Positions 1 through 12,098 of a stretch of DNA of 64,000 nucleotides are shown piece after piece. This stretch comes from Tricholoma matsutake (Eukaryota > Basidiomycota > Agaricomycetes > Agaricales > Tricholomataceae). Below the pieces are notes generated by a model that was not told the origin of the DNA, searched no databases, and was given only the letters and a program-made list of their open reading frames with translations. Within the stretch, counting starts at the first letter, position 1. Every line of letters starts with the position of its first letter. The DNA lies in the NCBI GenBank assembly GCA_026075535.2, contig AP026539.1, positions 4,216,001 to 4,280,000 on the forward strand. Direction: 5' to 3'. A program made the position numbers and the translations under genes.

Positions 1-2498
1 CAACATTTTCAAGGACGTAATAGACAAAGGCATGGTAATAATATTTATTGACAACATTCTGATATTCATGGAGGATGAAGAAAATCATGAGGTGATAGTG
101 CAGGAGGTGTTATGGAGGTTGGCGGAGAATGATCTATTTTTGAAACCAGAGAAGTGTGTGTTTGGGGCAAGCAAGATTGAGTTCCTAGGATTATTGATCG
201 GCCCTGACGGGATCAAAATGGATCCAATCAAGGTACAGGCGATCACAGATTGGACTGCGCCCCCCTGTGTCAAGGAGGTTCAAGCCTTCTTGGGACTCGC
301 AAATTATTATCGTCGCTTTGTGCACAATTTTTCTAAAATTGCCGCACCCTTACATAACCTTACGCGAAAGGGAGTAGTATGGAGGTGGGGAGAGCAGCAG
401 CAGACAGTGTTTGAGGAGTTGAAGAGGAAATTTGTGGAGGGACCAATATTAGCCTCAGTAGATTTCACATGTGGAATCCGATGCATCCAATTTTGCTACT
501 GGAGCGGTATTATCAATGCTGTGTGAAGATGACAAATGGCATCCTTGTGCATACTTGTCAAAAGGGTTGAATGATGTGGAGAGGAATTATGATGTGCATG
601 ACAAAGAGATGTTGGGGATAATACGAGCATTGGAAACATGGAGGCATTATTTGGAGGGATGTACACATCAGATTGAGATCTGGATGGATCATCAAAATCT
701 GCAATACTTCATGTCCGCTAAAAAGCTTAATCGCCAGCAAGCACGTTGGGCACTATTCCTATCGCATTTCAACTTTCACTTGGTCCACAAAGCAGGAAGC
801 TTAATGAGGAAAGCAGATGCATTATCCAGATGTATTGATCATAAAAGGGGGGTGGAGGAGGACAATAAAAATGTTACCTTACTCAAACCCGAATACTTTC
901 GCATTTGCGCTATGCGTCAAGGGCATCTATTAATAGATAGCTCAGAAATGGAAATGTTGTCTAAAATTAGACAATGTTTGGAAATGGACGATGAAGTAGT
1001 GGAAGCTGTGAAAGCTCTGAAGGAAGAGAAGAAAGGTAATATCAAAGGAGATGAATGGGCTGAGGAACAAGGGTTGGTGTTGTTTCGAGGAAAGGTGTAT
1101 GTACCGAAGGATCAGGATTTGCGAAGGGAGATCATCCAGTTACATCACAATACGCCGATTGCCGGACACCCAGGAAGATGGAAGACATTGGAATTAGTAA
1201 TGAGAAATTATTGGTGGCCCAGAATTTTGAAGTATGTGTTGGGGTATGTGGATGGATGTGATACATGCATGAGGGGGAAGAAATTTCCAGAGAAACCTGC
1301 AGGAAAATTAATGCCAAACCCTATACCTAACGCGCCGTGGTGAGATATATCTGTGGATTTTATTACCAGATTACCTGAGGCTCAAGGGTACGATGCAATA
1401 TTCGTAGTATGTGACCGCTTTACAAAGGAGGTCCATATTATTCCTACTACTACAGAAACCTCATCATTGGGCTTGGCGCACCTCTATCTGAATCAGGTAT
1501 GGCGGTTACATGGGTTACCCAATACTGTTATCTCCGATCGTGGACCACAATTTGCTTCCGCATTTATGTGAGAACTAAACAACATATTGGGAATTCAAAC
1601 TAAATTATCTACAGCATATCACCCGCAGACTGATGGGCAGACAGAGAGAATGAACCAGGAGTTGGAGCAGTACCTATGTATGTTTGTCAACTACCGACAA
1701 ACCGACTGGCCTGAATGGTTGGCAATTGCTGAATTTTCCCACAATAACAAATTCCATTCGGCTACTCGTATGTCACCCTTTTTCACGAATTATGGATATC
1801 ATCCTCGCATGGGAGTAGAACCCAGAAGGGAAGTCAAAGTACAGTCAGTAGAAGACTTTGTATCTAAGATGCAAAAGGTACAAGAGGAAGCAGAGGCGGC
1901 ATTGAAGAAAGCACATGATGACATGATGCAACATGCGGATCGTACTCGAGCATGCGCTCCAGAGTACAAAGTTGGTGACTTGGTATGGCTAAGTACCAAG
2001 GACCTGAATATTCCACGACCTTCGAGGAAACTTACGGAAAAACAAGTTGGCCCATATGCGATCTCTAAAGTAATCTCACCTAATGTGGTAGTGCTAAAAT
2101 TACCCTGATCATTCAAGATTGATCCCGAGATTAATGTATCCCGCCTATGCCCTTACCGCCCACCCACTATTCCTGGCCAACAAACTACTCCACAACCTCC
2201 GATAATAGTAGAAGGTGCTCCAGAATACATAGTTGAAGAAATTCTAGACTCACGTCTTCGACAGAACAAATTGGAGTTCTTAATAAAGTGGAAAAACTAT
2301 ACCGATGAAAATAATTTGTGGGAACCCGAAGAGAATTGTAAGCGAGCACGTAATGCAGTTGCCCAATTCTTTAAACGTAATCCAAATGCTCCGCGTCGCA
2401 TTGCGAGAATGGTGTATGAGGGGATGAGATTCTGGCCTTACCAAAATTTCACAGAGGGGACAGATGTAATATTTTCTTGCCTGGAAGTCGAGGCATAA
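1..2498 (+). pseudogene. Broken gypsy pol: RT (partial), RNase H, integrase, chromodomain
   Basis: RT palm and thumb motifs occupy about 1-460. The catalytic box reads FIDNIL where the family has YxDD, so the second aspartate is lost. A frameshift near 465 leads into RNase H (DASNFATGA, the KEML glutamate, ADALSR). Integrase follows, with an HHCC zinc motif near 1140-1280 and a DDE core ending in STAYHPQTDGQTER. A chromodomain (EFLIKWKNYTDENNLWEP) lies near 2220-2400. From 471 to 2498 everything is in one frame, interrupted by TGA at 1341, 1569 and 2106. At 1569 and 2106 relatives usually carry arginine. The frame ends in TAA at 2496-2498, overlapping the polypurine tract. Confidence 0.92.
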
Positions 2499-2506
2499 AA
2501 GGGGGG
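2497..2506 (+). other. Polypurine tract of the first gypsy element
   Basis: AAAAGGGGGG lies three bases before the LTR start. It overlaps the pol stop codon and would prime plus-strand DNA synthesis. Confidence 0.8.
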
Positions 2507-2509
2507 TAA

Positions 2510-2910
2510 TGTTAGGAAACCACCCCATTACCTAATAAAATTTCATTTTATTTTATTATGTCGAATTACACTACATGATGCCAAATGACGCTACACTTTG
2601 ATAGCGTGAGAATTTTATTTCGCACGCATCAATATGTACACACATGTACGAACGCGTCAGTAACAACAATGTACAATATATGTAACATAGTATATAAACC
2701 CTAAATACATGCCTAGGGGACCCCAGTTGTGTTCTCTTAGGTATTCCACCTACGTTTTCGGTGTGAAAGGCCTATCTCAACAAACTCACCTATTAATAAC
2801 CCCTCGCATCAAAACCATCAGTTCCCCCATCATGAGCGCGGATCCCGCCCCCTTCTTGTAGAGAGAACCCACATGGTCTTAGCTAGCAGATAGTGGGTGT
2901 CACCCTAACA
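2510..2910 (+). repeat. 3' LTR of the first gypsy element (401 bp)
   Basis: It begins TGTTAGG directly after the polypurine tract and can be closed at CCTAACA, a perfect 7-bp inverted terminal pair in the canonical TG...CA form. A TATA-like stretch (TATATAAACC) near 2690 would serve as promoter. The right boundary rests on the inverted ends alone because the partner LTR is outside the window; an earlier stop near 2782 (TCTCAACA) is possible but lacks matching ends. Confidence 0.72.
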
Positions 2911-4640
2911 GGTGGGTCCCACTATACGGGCCTCCCGCTGCCATCCTGTCTTCCATCACCATCACTGTCATCATTGTCGTCGCCCATCTCTGCCCCTCCT
3001 GTTTGTCATTTGTCATTCCCGTCGTTCCCGTCATGTGTCATAGGCCTCATTTTTTCCCTAAACATAAAGTAATAGTTTAGTTAGTAAAATGAACACAAAT
3101 TATAGAAGAAAAAACTTACTATGGCCCAAATGACAATTCACATCATTTGGGCTGTGTTGTGAGCGAGGTGGCTCATTTGTGGCCACAGGTGGTGTTGCTG
3201 GTGTTGTGTTTGTTGTCGTGGGAGTCAGCGTTGATGGCATTGGGATCGTGGGAAGAGAGAGGAGAGAGGGGGGAGCATCATCATTGTTGATGGTCGTGGT
3301 CGTGGTGAGGTGAGATGGCGGCATGGTGGTTATGGTTGATGTTGATGTGACGTGATGTTCAACATTCATCATGTGATGTGTTGAGGGTGGGCTGCAAATG
3401 ACTTGGCAGTAAAACAATTACAACACAAATGAAAAATCCCCTTTTTTGGGATGAAAAAAATTCTCTTAACACTTGTAATCCTGAAGTGTGAAAAGTATCC
3501 TCTCATTCTGACTGAAAACAATAACAATAATACCTGAGGAAGGAACAGTCAATTCAATATTTAATGAAAGAAATTTCCCTACTAAAATCATCTCATAATA
3601 GTATGAAATTTGTATTTTATTTCAGGCTGAAAACACACCCTGTTATTCACACCTTTGTGGCAGGAAACACTATCCCATAAATTGTTGAAAAGTTTGATGA
3701 AAATTCACACATTAAGATGGTTGCAAATCCATACCCTCATCTTGGATTAAAATTATCCCCTGTATTTCATCCCCTTGTAAAATGAAAATTCATCCCATTA
3801 GGTTAAGAATATTTTGTAATGTAACATATATGAACTCCATCCCTTGGATGGCTGAAATATTTGGGATGAAAATTCATCCCAAATTCATCCACCCTGAATT
3901 CAGCCATTTATGTTAGGAAATTCACATTTCTGAATTTAAATGGCTGAAAATCATATTGTGCTAGGTCCACAGTGTTATGAATAAAAAATCGCGTCAATAA
4001 TCCGAATCACCTTGACCGTGACGATTATCAAGGGCAATTACGGGGCGATAATGGGAAGGTCAGAAATCGTGGGAATAGTTTTTTGGTGCGGATAAAAATC
4101 CAATTTTGAGGATCAGGCATCTCATAGTACTTTCAGGGGTCCTTCCTTACCCCCTGGAACTCGCCTTTACGACGACTAATAGTCACAGCCTGAGTCACCT
4201 TCACCTCCGCCGTCCGAGAGCTCGCAACTCACCTTCCTTGGCTAGCAGCACAAAGACTCACAATGATTCGGCCTCGGTTTCGGCGTTGTCTGCTTCAAAT
4301 CACAGGCGAAGGTCCAGCTCTGAGCGAAGTTTGTGACTGATTCAAGAGGCGACATAGAGGTGTTTCTCAGTCGAGACAGGTCGAGACATAGCTATAGCTC
4401 ATGAATGCAGGTTACACGGCTTGTTTCGATTCATCGGTCTTCACCGCAAACACATGGGTCATGCACGTAACTTCTGTCAGATGTTAAGCAGTCTTTCAGG
4501 CATCCTTGAGGTCGCAGTTCTCGGTTCTCAGTGACCTGACTTCTGAGATCGTTGCTTATAGGGCCTTCCCGGGGTGTTCTTTTGTTCATTCTTCTGCTTG
4601 ATTTATTTCTACGACTAGGATAAATATCATGCGGTCTACG
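2911..4640. other. Gene-free stretch, AT-rich, with old repeat remnants
   Basis: No coding region is convincing. Around 3450-3960 there are loosely repeated phrases built on AATTCATCCC and GGCTGAAA, suggesting a decayed repeat. A minus-strand open frame at 3100-3417 is low-complexity Pro/Thr and not supported as a gene. From about 4190 the sequence resembles the region upstream of GST-3 (shared GGCCTCGGTTTCGGC-like blocks), so it belongs to the duplicated GST promoter segment. Confidence 0.6.
3124..3152. repeat. Perfect 10-bp inverted repeat with 9-nt loop
   Basis: GCCCAAATGA at 3124-3133 pairs with TCATTTGGGC at 3143-3152. A near-identical hairpin (GGCCCAAACGA...TCATTTGGGCC) lies near 27047-27082 inside a hAT-like element, and both are next to a TTTAGTTAGT tract. 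The 2.9-3.4 kb stretch is therefore probably a remnant of a related element. Confidence 0.6.
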
Positions 4641-4648
4641 ATATAAGT
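4641..4648 (+). promoter_or_regulatory. TATA-like box of GST-1
   Basis: ATATAAGT sits 68 nt before the GST-1 ATG. The same block, followed by ACCC(A/G)CTTCA, stands before GST-3. Confidence 0.6.
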
Positions 4649-4708
4649 ACCCGCTTCACATTCTTCATCCGACTTTCATTTGAGTTCTTCACAACATCAC
4701 CACCCATC

Positions 4709-5599
4709 ATGATGCTGAAACTCTATGGCAAACCAATGTCTACCTGCACGCTTCGAGTTGAGGTGGTGCTGAAGGAAAAAAATATTCCCTACGAGTTCTT
4801 TGAAGTGCCATGGGACGAAATGAAAACGCCAGAATACCTGTCGAAAAGCCCCTTTGGACTAGTCCCGTACCTTGTAAGTTTGAGCTGTCTTCTCTCTGAT
4901 TGCGACCGGAATCTGATACGAGAGAATGTTATTCGTCAGGACGATGACGGGCTTATACTTTACGAAAGCCGCGCTATCTGCCGATATATTGAGGCAAAAT
5001 ACTCTGACCGGGAGCCCAAACTCATCCCAACAGAGCCACTGGCGAATGCGTTATTTGAGCAGGCAGCGTCGTTCGAGTCTGCCACATTCGAACCTTTTGC
5101 CACAGGCGCGTTCGTTGAGAGTTGTTTTAAACCGTGAGTATCTGGATTTCAAATCTCGTACGAAGATTGAGATACTGATCACTCAACAGGTTTTTTAAAA
5201 AAGGGGGAGACAGGACTGTGTTCGATAAGAATATCGAATCATTAGCTGTCAAGCTGCACGCGTATGAAATTATTCTGGGGAAACAGAAATATATCGCTGG
5301 TGATGTAAGCTTCTTTCTGGACCATTTGAGCAAGCATGCATTTACCCAATTCAGGAACTAACCCTTGTTGATTTATTCCACCTCCCGTGTGGGACAGCAC
5401 TGGGCATCGCCGGCAGTGATATTATGTACAGGACACCCAATGTCGCAAGGTGAATCTTACTCATTGTCCTCGCATATTCGTGCTCATCCTCTTGTCTGGT
5501 AGGTGGTTCAACGATATAAGTTCAAGGGAATCTTGGTCGACGCTCAGTGAAGAAATGCAGCAATGGAAAGGGAGTGTAGATTACTATAAGGGACGATGA
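4709..5599 (+). CDS. Glutathione S-transferase, phi-like (GST-1)
   Basis: Five exons can be joined: 4709-4873, 4940-5133, 5190-5304, 5355-5449 and 5503-5599. They give 221 residues with good GT-AG introns of 50-66 nt. Intron 1 is a multiple of three without a stop, so unspliced reading stays open. The N-terminal thioredoxin-like half carries a Ser (YGKPMSTCTLRV) where phi-class enzymes have the catalytic serine, the cis-Pro site GLVPYL, and the ESRAICRYIEAKY glutathione-binding box. The helical half has the GDELTLVDLFHLP N-capping motif. It would conjugate glutathione to electrophiles in the cytosol. The start gives an extra Met (ATGATG) compared with the MT of two paralogues. The substrate cannot be told. 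Confidence 0.93.
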
Positions 5600-6901
5600 A
5601 TGCAGTTGTACGTTCATGCTACACTAGCTCGAAGAAATTCTAAGCTACTTTCTTTCAGCTGATTGATTTTTAACATATGTAATCCAAATTCATGAATGAA
5701 GGATATGAGTCGATCTTCTCGTTCCTTGACTTGGATCATGATATGCTATCAATCGGCAGTGATATTATCCGAGTGGTACAGGCTTGTTGGACAGACTACC
5801 ACCGCCATACGTGCGTCTGAGCTTACTTACTGCACACCTAAGTTACCGAGGTGAACAGTGAGTGGCTTCGGGGCAAGGATCGACAGATCTAGAAAAGTTT
5901 AAGATCTGTTACTTATCATCACATGGAGGATGGAGGCCATGCGCCTGCATGTAGATGTCAATTTGATGTTGATACGAAAAGTCTAAGTGGAATTGCAAAG
6001 CATGTAAGTAATGAATTTCACGGCTAAACTAATGGTAACAAGTCTGTTTCTACGTTTTCTGCTTTCTGAGGAGGTTAATACAGCATAGCAAGAAGCAGCG
6101 GAGATTAGTGGAGACTTATACTGGAACTTTGCCAAGGCTATCCAATGCCCAAACCTCCGAAGGTCTCGTATTGACCTTCCCTTTCAGAAGTGCAAGAACT
6201 GTGTGCGATAACGAGTGGGATTGGACAAGATACTTACATTCTCATCTTATAAATATTCTTGATGTGCAGCATCGTTGGTCATAGCCAAGACACCTGCATT
6301 GAGCTTTTCATCGGTTTCTAAATCGTGATGTTAGTTCGATGATCAGTTACTTTTACTGTTGTGGCAGATAAGATACCGGGGGGCAAACGCGCGAACCAGC
6401 TGACTTGGTTTCTCAGGCACAACGTCGTCCAATGTCTTGAGCAAGGGGCTGCAGTAGGTCCTCACGCATAATTGCTTCGTAAACGTTCGAAATACCCTGG
6501 GGTCCATGTTGTTCGACATAATTGAGACGAATCGGATATACCGTGACAGAAATGTAAGGCGGACGTAGAAATAGGAAGTAGGATGCAACAAATCCTGAGC
6601 TCATGATCAACGTAGTGCACGTTCGAATCGCTTGCCTCATCCCGTAGACGGTTCCTTGCATCCCCGTCCACCTCCGCATACACCCGCTCTTAGCTTGACC
6701 AACCCAACAGGTCTCATATCCACTCATCCGTATGCTGGTTCGGACATTTGGATCTTCCTCGTTTTCGTGTTCTTGACATGTATTTTCACCGTGGGTAGTG
6801 CATCCGCTGGTAGTCAAAGGGAATTGCCAAAGTGTTGTGGACGATAGTCATTTGTCAACTTCCGCACGTCGTGAACGAGATCTTGATGATGGGCGTAGAA
6901 T
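5600..6901. other. No recognised gene; possible decayed minus-strand coding
   Basis: Downstream of GST-1 nothing matches a family I know. The minus strand at 6280-6820 has coding-looking stretches (for example VVPEKPSQLVRAFAPRYLICHN) split by possible introns and stops, which could be a decayed host gene. A minus-strand stretch at 6815-7030 is similar in character. I cannot assign a function. Confidence 0.35.
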
Positions 6902-7306
6902 TTGAATTGGTTTCGACGCAGAGCTTTTCTTCCGTTGGTAATGAAATGGGGAGGAACAAGGAGAGAGGATGAGGCTTCGGAGAGGGATATACAAACATGG
7001 ACAGCGACGTGGAGGAGGCAAGAAAACAACCACGCTCCTTGCCAACGCTGCCCTCATTCCCGTCTTTCACTCCTTCAACGGCATCAACACCCTTGTGCTT
7101 GCCCATGTACTAGCGATCGGTCACCGGTCCACGTCGTTTGGTTTCAGCTTGTTGGAGATGTGCCTAAACGACGCATTCGTCTCGTTCATCGGTGGCAATA
7201 CAAATTGCGCAATTGGTCCGATCAGTCTTTGGAACTCGTGCCTGATGTATTGATCTTCATACAGGCGTACTGGATCCGTCGCCTTGACATCAACCACAAT
7301 GCCCTC

Positions 7307-8182
7307 ATGGCTCGCATTGATGCTAGCAGTGCTGAGTTCAGGGAGGAACTTCAAACTCTTCGTGCCCATATCATCAGCCTCGCAGCGGATGTCGCTAATT
7401 CCAGCCAACCGCCTGCACCTGCTCCGCCCTCCTCTGATCTCACTGTTGCTATTGGCGACCTCATTCGTTCCAACAACGACACAGTCGCTGCTATTGGGGC
7501 CCTCCGAGCTGAAAACCAACAGCTGCGTGACTCAGTCCTTGCAACCGATGCTCATCTTACCCAGATGGGACATGCCCTGGACAATGCTGATTGTCGTCTA
7601 GACTGCATGTCTGACACATTTGACCCGACTGTGCCTGACTCCCCAACATTCCGTTCGAGCAAATGGCTACATACTTCGAGTGCAACCTTTGTCCCTGCAC
7701 AGCCTGGACATGTTCTCCTGCCAATTACCTTCCCCCCCCAAGCTACACCTGCGCCCGTCCCTCATACAGTTGCTACCTACCATAGTGGGGGCCACACTCT
7801 TCCGACGGCTGTTACCCAGTCTGCCCTTGGGGCCCCTGCTTCAGAAACAGTGCGGGGCACTCCCGCTGTGCTGCCTGCTGCATCACTTGGTCCTCCTGCC
7901 CCAGCTGTGCTGAGCAATCCACATGGCTCGAGCACCAATGTCTATGTTGAGGTGGGGTCAGTAGACTGGGGAAAGAATATCACAGGGGAATTTAAAGCCC
8001 TTCTCAGTCTCATGCCCAACCTCAGCCACATCTCTCGTCAACTGCATGCGTTTCGCACTCGGCTGGGATTTCTGAAGGTCCACTTCAACTCCAACCTCGA
8101 TGCTATCTCGTTTGTTACAATCTGGGCTGCGGGACCATGCCCTGCTGCCTATCAAAATGTTACTGCCCATGCGTTAAACTGA
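7307..8182 (+). CDS. LINE ORF1 protein
   Basis: The chosen ATG gives 291 residues, but the frame is open further upstream to about 6902, so the start is uncertain. The N-terminal part (MARIDASSAEFREELQTL onward) has coiled-coil character. It is followed by a Pro/Ala/Thr-rich middle and a more globular C-terminus (VGSVDWGKNITGEF). No zinc knuckle is visible. It overlaps the ORF2 frame by about 45 nt in another phase. The role as a nucleic-acid-binding particle protein is inferred from position only. Confidence 0.6.
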   Translation: MARIDASSAEFREELQTLRAHIISLAADVANSSQPPAPAPPSSDLTVAIGDLIRSNNDTVAAIGALRAENQQLRDSVLATDAHLTQMGHALDNADCRLDCMSDTFDPTVPDSPTFRSSKWLHTSSATFVPAQPGHVLLPITFPPQATPAPVPHTVATYHSGGHTLPTAVTQSALGAPASETVRGTPAVLPAASLGPPAPAVLSNPHGSSTNVYVEVGSVDWGKNITGEFKALLSLMPNLSHISRQLHAFRTRLGFLKVHFNSNLDAISFVTIWAAGPCPAAYQNVTAHALN

Positions 8183-9168
8183 GTGGGGTGGGTGAGCTAG
8201 TACTACAGGATATGTTATGTTCACGACCACCTAGCACATGTACTACAACAATAGTCAATGAAGTGTTGCCATCCTCCCATGTACTGTTTAAGTCCTGGAA
8301 TATTGGTGGCCATCTTGCTATTGAACTCACCTGCCCTCACTTCCGTCGCACTATCCAGAAATATCATGTCAACCCATTTCAGGAGACTCATCTCATGCAA
8401 GAGCAGCATGAGACACTAGATATACCTGCTAGCTATCATGCCATTTCACTTCCACGTCCCTATAAACACCTATTCTCCCATCCTTGGGGTGGTGTTCTGG
8501 CCCTTATTAGGGACAATCTTCACCTCATCATGAGGAATGATCTGTCGAGCCCAAACATTATGGTTCTGGAATGTAATCATTTCATTGTAATCAATGCCTA
8601 CATCCTACCAGATGAGGCAAGGTGGGAACAATTTGCGGACACTGATCCATTCCAAAAATTCTGTGAGACAGTTCACGTGCTTTGTAGCATGAATAAACCT
8701 CTCTATATTTTGGGAGACCTGAATGCACGCACTGCATCATTGTCTCCATCACAACATATCCAGATCACAGCAGATGATGTGGTCAACACAAGGGGACGTC
8801 TACTCTTAGACCTCTGCTGTGATCTCACACTAGAAATACTGAATGGAAACATAACCTATGGAGGTAGTGGTGACTTCACGTTGATTCAACCAATGGGAAA
8901 TTTGATCATTGACTACGTCATCACAAATTATATGGGGGCAAAACTGGTATCACACTTTCAAGTAATGCGTCTAGCCCATGATGAAAAAGATCATACACCA
9001 CTTAAACTAGATATTGAAATGCCCTTTCTAGAACTTCCTCGTCCTAGGAAACTACCTAGACCTACTGTGGACAGTGCTACCACCTCACCCAATATACTTC
9101 CATCAGATAGTCCTATTGATATACTTCTAAAATGTGTGCTGGACTCAAGGAGCGACATGGTGTCTTGA
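8137..9168 (+). pseudogene. LINE ORF2, endonuclease domain
   Basis: The motifs of the exonuclease-endonuclease-phosphatase fold appear in order: SWNIGG (Asn), FQETHL (Glu), GDLNAR (Asp and Asn), IDYVITN and DHTPLKL (His). The catalytic residues look present, so the domain itself is intact. The frame stops at TGA 9166-9168 and then continues in the same phase into RNase H, so it is the first part of one broken ORF2. The enzyme would nick target DNA for target-primed reverse transcription. Confidence 0.9.
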
Positions 9169-9210
9169 ACACGTCATCTCTATGGGAATGTCACAAGGAC
9201 TTCAACACCA

Positions 9211-10044
9211 ATGTGTGTCTACGTCGATGGTTCATGTCATAACAATGGCCAACCCAATGCACAGGCTGGCAGTGGTGTATACTGGGGTGAAAACGGTCTG
9301 CGCAACTCAGCACTGAGAGTCCCTGATGCACAGACGAACAACAGGGGAGAAGTTTATGCCATCCTTAAAGCATTACAGACAGCCCATGATAATGAGACTC
9401 TGCATATATACTGCGACTCTGAGTATGCAATGGAGACAATCACAATTCGTGCTGCTGCAAAGGCAGCTCATGGCTGGAAAATTATCAATGGTGATCTGTT
9501 CAGAGACATAGCTACTCTGATCCGTCAGAGATCTGCATCCGTTGTATTCATTCAGGTCAAGGGACACAGCTGCAACTTCAAACATGATCAGGCTGACAGA
9601 TTGGCCAATCTGGGGACAACCCTGATGCCAGTGGCTCCTTACCACCCCCTTGAACTTGCCCTACCCCCGAATGGTTCTACTCCAGTAACAACAGACAAGG
9701 TCCTATACAGATCATTAAATCCAAAGGTCCTCTCCCCCAATCCAGAACCACAGATCTTGAAAAGTCACAGGAATCATACTTCAGCTAGTGAGCGCCAGAT
9801 GGAGCAAAGAGCACTAATTCTGGATGCCAAAACAGAAAAGGAGTTTTGGACAGCAGCCAAAAAAATAATGGGTTCAAAGCAACCACAGGCTGACATATCT
9901 GCAGAAACTCTTAAAGAGGTGTTTCAACTGAGGATGAACCCTATTATTCCAATGCCACTGTCATTCAATAAAGAGAGACTTGAGCTCAATCTCACTGTTT
10001 ACAGTGCAATGCCAAAACACACAATTGATACCACTCCAGAATAA
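9211..10044 (+). pseudogene. LINE ORF2, RNase H domain placed before the RT
   Basis: RNase HI motifs are complete: VYVDGSCHNNG (Asp), NNRGEVYAILKAL (Glu), IYCDSEYAME (Asp) and VKGHSCNFKHDQADRLAN (His and Asp). The domain ends near 9630. A linker (to TAA at 10042-10044) leads into the RT in the same frame. Sitting between endonuclease and RT, it would degrade RNA in RNA-DNA hybrids. The position is the unusual point; the domain itself looks catalytically sound. Confidence 0.9.
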
Positions 10045-12086
10045 TTCTTCTCTGCCCCCATAACAGAGGCAGAAATTGAGACTGCAAAGGAGCACTTCCA
10101 TAACCATGCTGCCATTTCAACCTCCCCTGGACTGGATAAAATTGGCTTTGCTGAAATTGAGGAAATTGATAATGACCAATTATGTCTCTTACTCAATAAG
10201 TGCCTGCACACTTTAGAAGCCTCTTCTACTTGGTTAACAGCTGCCCTTGTTGCAATCATCAAGAGAGGAAAAGATAAAAATGATCCAAATGAATATCGTG
10301 CAATTGGGCTCGAGAGTGTCCTACTCAAGCTTATGACACTCATTATTCACAAACGGATCACTGCTTGGTGCCTAGCCTGGGATCTTATCCCTCCCTCACA
10401 AAATGGATTTTGTGAGGGGTTCAGGACTAATGACAATGTCTTTATTCTGAGATGTGCCATTGAGTGGGCCCATGTGCTTGGTCTCTCCCTATATGTGGTT
10501 TTTGCAGACATTAGCAATGCATTCCCCTCTACAGAACAAGCCACTTTATGGCTCAAGATGAGGAATATGGGTGCAAGTGGCCATGTCTTTGACTGGCTTC
10601 GAATGCTGTACCAAAGAATGTCATATGTGGTGAAACATCGCACTGAGTTGTTTCAATCGTTCTGTGTGACACTAGGAATATTGATTGGTGACAACTCCTC
10701 TCCAATCCTATGGACACTATATATGGCTGATTTTCACCTGGATCCTGACTCAGATGATATCAAACTGGCCAGTACTAGTATAGCAAACCTGGAGCAGGCT
10801 GATGACATTATACTCATATCAACAAATCCTAAGGGGGCTCAGAAAAAGATGAATGCACTATGGCAGTGGTGTAGCCTAAATTTCATGTTACTCAGTGCAG
10901 TGAAATCACTGATCATGATATTTGGACCAATTCCCCACACACTACCTCTCTTCCTGTTTGGCGACAAACCTGTCATGTTGAAGACAGAGCAAACATATGT
11001 TGGTATAACATTACAGTCTACACAACGCAACATCTTTGCTAAACACTACAAAAATAAAGCAAGCAAAGCTCGATCAGTTGGTAATACAGTGCTAGGTATG
11101 GAGTCTATTATAGGCACACTTCCCCCATGGGAGGCCAAGAAGCTCTATATGGCATAGATTGACCCCCACCTTATCCATGGATATGAGGTTATACTTGATG
11201 TCGACCTTCCTCTTCTGGAGAAACTCTCTGATGTGCAAACATCATATCTCCGCCGGGTCCTGGGTTTACATAGAAGGTCAATGATAACACCACTGTTTAC
11301 AGAGACCTCTTTGGTACCATTGCGGTTTTGGAGAATTATACTCACTCTTGGTTATCTGCGCTACCTCACAAGCCTACCCACCGAGTGTTATGCAAAGAAG
11401 GCATACATGGACTCAGTAAGGCTTGCAAAGGAGAATAAAGCATCATGGACAATGGATCTACAATACATATTTCTGAATCTGCCATTCCATGTCCCGCTTC
11501 CTGACCTTGAAAGCATCACACCTCTTCAAGTGGATGAGGTGACAAAGCTTTTTAAAGTCAAGATGGAAGCCTATATCCAAAGTGAACTTGAGGCCTCCCC
11601 TAAATTGTATCTTCTTCAAAACAGACTTGAACCTGACAAAGATTGTCCTCCAAGCCATAAGACACTTCATTTCAGACATTACCTCAGTGTACCCAACAGT
11701 GTTCATAGAAAAGCACTTACAGGTCTCCTGCTCTCTTCGCATGCATTGCTATAGAATGCCTAAGATGGCCGGAACATCACTCACGTGTCCAGCAACAATG
11801 GAGATTATGCCATCTTTGTAAAAATTTGGTGGAGAGCCCTGAACATGCATTGCTGGAGTGCACCGGCTCATATGAGCTGAATAACCTTTGCAAGAAATTC
11901 TCAGACAGAATGTACACTGAGATACCACATTTGCCCTGGCATCCCATGGTCTCTTCTATTGATCTATTCAAAATGATATTGAAGGAAAGGACTACCATCA
12001 GACTGCTTGCAAAATTTACATATGAAGTGTTAGAGCTCTTTCAGGCTGTACCAGTCTATGTATCTGAGAATGCTGTATTTGAATGA
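10045..12086 (+). pseudogene. LINE ORF2, reverse transcriptase and C-terminal knuckle
   Basis: In the same frame as the RNase H domain, RT motifs run from TEAEIETAKEHF through FADISNAFPS and GDNSSPILWTLYMADF to the catalytic box LEQADDIILIS. The box has Gln where YADD is usual but keeps both aspartates. A TAG at 11155-11157 and another at 11752 interrupt it. A frameshift near 11750 leads to WRLCHLCKNL...ESPEHALLEC, a Cys-Cys-His-Cys knuckle typical of LINE C-termini, ending at 12084-12086. Unlike the other transposons here, its breaks include TAA and TAG. Confidence 0.88.
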
Positions 12087-12098
12087 TACATCCGCTTC

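Larger units (their letters stand above)
1..2910 (+). mobile_element. Ty3/gypsy chromovirus, 5' end outside the window
   Basis: The element enters the window inside its reverse transcriptase. It then runs through RNase H, integrase and a C-terminal chromodomain, a polypurine tract and a complete 3' LTR. The order RT-RH-IN places it in Ty3/gypsy, and the chromodomain places it among the chromoviruses. The pol frame is broken by a frameshift and three TGA codons, so this copy is dead. The 5' LTR, gag and the first target-site copy lie off the left edge, so insertion age cannot be judged here. Confidence 0.93.

Noticed and set aside
3100..3417. Minus-strand open frame of 105 residues
   Set aside because: Low-complexity Thr/Pro/Ser text from a repetitive GTGGTG-type tract; no domain and no promoter support.
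4874..4939. Retained coding sequence instead of intron 1 in GST-1
   Set aside because: The 66 bases are open in frame, but GT-AG borders and the paralogues (which have stops or shifts here) show it is an intron.
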